The notes below the pieces were generated by a model. The model saw nothing but the letters and a program-made list of their open reading frames with translations, ran no database searches and was not told where the DNA came from. The position numbers and the translations under genes are program-made. Source: Clostridiales bacterium (lineage in GTDB: Bacteria > Bacillota > Clostridia > Oscillospirales > Butyricicoccaceae). From it: a DNA stretch of 6,428 nucleotides. The stretch is taken from positions 1 to 6,428 of the forward strand of contig JAHZHY010000011.1 in NCBI GenBank assembly GCA_019420045.1, written 5' to 3'. Shown piece after piece: positions 4,821 through 6,428 of the stretch (positions within the stretch are counted from its first letter, which is position 1; every line of letters begins with the position of its first letter).

Positions 4821-4853
4821 AAGAAAGCCCCTCATAAAATGAGAGGCTTTCTT
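4821..4853 (-). terminator. Intrinsic terminator of the integrase gene
   Basis: The arms 4821-4829 and 4845-4853 form nine pairs. After one mismatch (4830/4844), CTCAT (4831-4835) pairs with ATGAG (4839-4843) around an AAA loop. Reading on the minus strand a T-rich CTTCTTTTG follows. It lies 14 bases beyond the integrase stop codon. Confidence 0.85.
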
Positions 4854-4867
4854 TGCTGGGCCTGCTC

Positions 4868-6256
4868 TTACAGAGCACTGACAATTTGTTTTAAGAGAGC
4901 AGCGGTCTCAGGGTTTTTGAGGAGTTCAAGGATTTTTGCCGTATCACTTTCGGCAGTTGTTGTGCCGGTTTCCTTTTCCTCAACCTCCTGTATGGCTGGT
5001 TCTGGAGCTTTCGCTTGAGAATAAAATGCGTCCTCAAACCGCTGTGCGTTAATGCAGCGATCCTCATCAATGATGTGGGAATAAACATCTGCCACCATCT
5101 TCATTTGTGCATGGCCAGAATCACCCTGGACTGCTTTCATATCGCCGCCATTCAGTTTGAGTTTGTAAGTAATACTGGAATGCCGGAGAGAATGGAAAAC
5201 CACATGGGGGAATCCGTTTTCCTTGATGAGCTTGTTAAAGGCCCGGTTGATGATCTGACTTTCCATAGGGCGTCCGTTACTGGTGCAGAACACAAGATCG
5301 TTGTCGATGTATTCATCACCGAACAGGTCTTTCAGCTCGTCAATTTCGGCTTTTCTGTCCACCAACATTTTAGCAACCGTCTTGGGAAGGTAGACCCGCC
5401 GAATACTGGTCTTGGTCTTTGGTTCTTTCAGAACAAGTGCTGTATGGGTGCTTGCGATACAAGGAGGAAACTTTTTGATTACCCCTTTATCGCTGAGATC
5501 ATCCAGCGCCCCACGAGTGACACGCTGCAATTCCTTGTTGACGAAAATGCTGGCATTACCAGCATCAATGCTGTGCGGAGATACATCGACACAATCCCAT
5601 GTCAATCCGAGCATCTCTCCCATACGCAAAGAGCAGGAGAACGCAAGGTTCAGGGCCAGCAATAAAATCGGGTCATCACAAACCTCCATCGCTTTTGCGA
5701 GCATATCAGCGGTCCAGATTTCCCGCTCCTTGTGCTCCTCTTTAGGGAGGGTTGCGTTCAGAACAGGGTTCCTTGCAATCAGTTCCCAACGCACAGCTTG
5801 GTTAAAGGCATTACGCAGCAGCTTGTGGATCTCACGAACAGTATGGGGAGTCAAATACTCGTTTGTTGGTTTGCGGTTGTTTACACTGACCGCTTTCACG
5901 CTCAGTAAATCCCGGTAGTATTTGTCCATCATTCGCGGAGTGATTTCCCCCAAGCACATATCCCCAATAATAGGGGTTATGTAGTTTCGCATTAAACCTC
6001 GACGGCTTTCGTATGTGGACATTGCCCAGGTGTTTACCCCATAGATGGACATATACTCATTGAGCAAGTCATTCAAAGTCTTGGCATTGGGAACGATGAA
6101 GGTGCCGGATTCCTGCTCGTATTCAATCTGGGCTTTACGCTTTTTGGCTTCTGCATTAGTATCGAAGGTTTCCCACCGCTGCCGTCTCTTACCGGCTTCA
6201 TCAAAATAGGCATATACCACCGAATACTTATTTTTACGCTTTACAATAGATGCCAT
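4868..6256 (-). CDS. Tyrosine recombinase / site-specific integrase
   Basis: The 462-residue product is a full-length phage- or ICE-type tyrosine integrase. An N-terminal arm-binding region of about 55 residues (SIVKRKNKYSVVYAYFDE) resembles the AP2-like domain of Tn916-type integrases. A SAM-like core-binding domain follows at about 60-165, then the catalytic domain. Active-site residues are Arg211 in SLRMGE, Lys283 in KTKTSIRRV, His355 and Arg358 in HSLRH, His382 in SGHAQ and nucleophile Tyr392 in VYSH. The last 50 residues are acidic and likely a flexible tail. The start is the ATG at 6256: AAGGAG on the minus strand (6267-6272) is nine bases before it, while a TTG three codons upstream would leave only one base. 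Base composition is visibly AT-richer than the core genes, as expected for a transferred gene. It points toward the tRNA. Confidence 0.95.
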   Translation of the reverse strand: MASIVKRKNKYSVVYAYFDEAGKRRQRWETFDTNAEAKKRKAQIEYEQESGTFIVPNAKTLNDLLNEYMSIYGVNTWAMSTYESRRGLMRNYITPIIGDMCLGEITPRMMDKYYRDLLSVKAVSVNNRKPTNEYLTPHTVREIHKLLRNAFNQAVRWELIARNPVLNATLPKEEHKEREIWTADMLAKAMEVCDDPILLLALNLAFSCSLRMGEMLGLTWDCVDVSPHSIDAGNASIFVNKELQRVTRGALDDLSDKGVIKKFPPCIASTHTALVLKEPKTKTSIRRVYLPKTVAKMLVDRKAEIDELKDLFGDEYIDNDLVFCTSNGRPMESQIINRAFNKLIKENGFPHVVFHSLRHSSITYKLKLNGGDMKAVQGDSGHAQMKMVADVYSHIIDEDRCINAQRFEDAFYSQAKAPEPAIQEVEEKETGTTTAESDTAKILELLKNPETAALLKQIVSAL

Positions 6257-6258
6257 AC

Positions 6259-6428
6259 TCAGCAACTCCTTTCTGTGATTTTTATGTAGTGACTTTGACC
6301 GGCGTACCAGCTTTCAAAGCTATCGTTAACGACCCGGATTCGCCGGTCTATGATCATGGTCTCTAAGTGTGCTCGCTTTTGAAAAGCCGTTGTAAGGCAG
6401 CATATTTCAGGGGAATTTGTGCAAATTG
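6259..6428 (-). CDS. Possible small gene upstream of the integrase (partial, doubtful)
   Basis: On the minus strand a frame is open from the window edge for 55 codons and ends at TGA 6259-6261, two bases before the integrase ATG. Within it, an ATG begins a 32-residue frame starting MIIDRRIRVVNDSFESWY. The stop overlapping the integrase ribosome binding site would suit translational coupling, as seen with excisionase genes. I do not recognise the protein, the open length is compatible with chance, and the strong palindromes inside it argue for a non-coding control region instead. Confidence 0.2.
   Translation of the reverse strand, partial: ICTNSPEICCLTTAFQKRAHLETMIIDRRIRVVNDSFESWYAGQSHYIKITERSC
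6297..6348. repeat. Compound palindrome upstream of int
   Basis: A perfect eight-base inverted repeat, GACCGGCG (6297-6304) and CGCCGGTC (6341-6348), encloses two further palindromes: AGCTTT-C-AAAGCT (6309-6321) and the perfect TCGTTAACGA (6323-6332). It lies 41-92 bases upstream of the integrase start. It could be a regulator or excisionase binding region, or an RNA three-way junction in the int leader. Confidence 0.6.
6414..6427. promoter_or_regulatory. Operator-like inverted repeat at the right edge
   Basis: AATTTG and CAAATT arms flank a TG spacer. It is a plausible repressor site upstream of the integrase region, but the window ends here and no promoter could be placed against it. Confidence 0.25.

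Noticed and set aside
5015..5665. Plus-strand frame of 216 codons inside the integrase gene
   Set aside because: It is antisense to the integrase catalytic domain, whose motifs are all intact on the minus strand.

Overview
The window looks like chromosomal DNA of a fairly GC-rich member of the Firmicutes, class Clostridia, most likely the Oscillospiraceae/Ruminococcaceae group of gut anaerobes. This is an inference from the tmcAL-rplU-rpmA-obgE gene order, strong AGGAGG-type ribosome binding sites, a ribosomal-protein leader typical of Firmicutes and the look of the proteins. Genus cannot be fixed from the sequence alone.

Left part (1-2654) is core housekeeping. It holds the 3' end of a TmcAL-like nucleotidyltransferase gene, then a near-consensus promoter overlapping that gene's stop codon, a structured leader, rplU (L21), rpmA (L27) and an intrinsic terminator. 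After the terminator comes a roughly 160-nt leader with a duplicated 33-nt block and several hairpins, then obgE (ribosome-assembly GTPase) and a very strong terminator. Together these genes serve ribosome and tRNA function. The prp protease gene usually found between rplU and rpmA in Firmicutes is absent, and L27 correspondingly lacks the N-terminal extension that Prp removes.

Middle part (2655-4172) holds a gene-poor stretch with a third partial copy of the leader motif and GC-rich hairpins. A small lipoprotein gene (minus strand) and a metallo-beta-lactamase-fold hydrolase gene (plus strand) follow, divergently transcribed from a 156-bp intergenic region. That region has two matching extended -10 boxes and a perfect 12-bp palindrome.

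Right part (4173-6428) is an integration hotspot. Two decayed tRNA-Arg(CCU)-like sequences precede an intact tRNA-Arg(CCU). After the tRNA come a terminator, an approximately 180-bp cluster of short direct and inverted repeats that looks like integrase arm sites, and a tyrosine recombinase gene reading back toward the tRNA. The region right of the tRNA is AT-richer than the core genes and is best read as the left end of an integrated element whose other end lies outside the window. A compound palindrome lies just upstream of the integrase gene, and a short reading frame open to the window edge overlaps it.

No CRISPR array, insertion sequence or recognisable defence gene was seen. The most unusual points are the serial tRNA-Arg remnants, the repeat-rich att region, the compound palindrome before int and the duplicated obgE leader.
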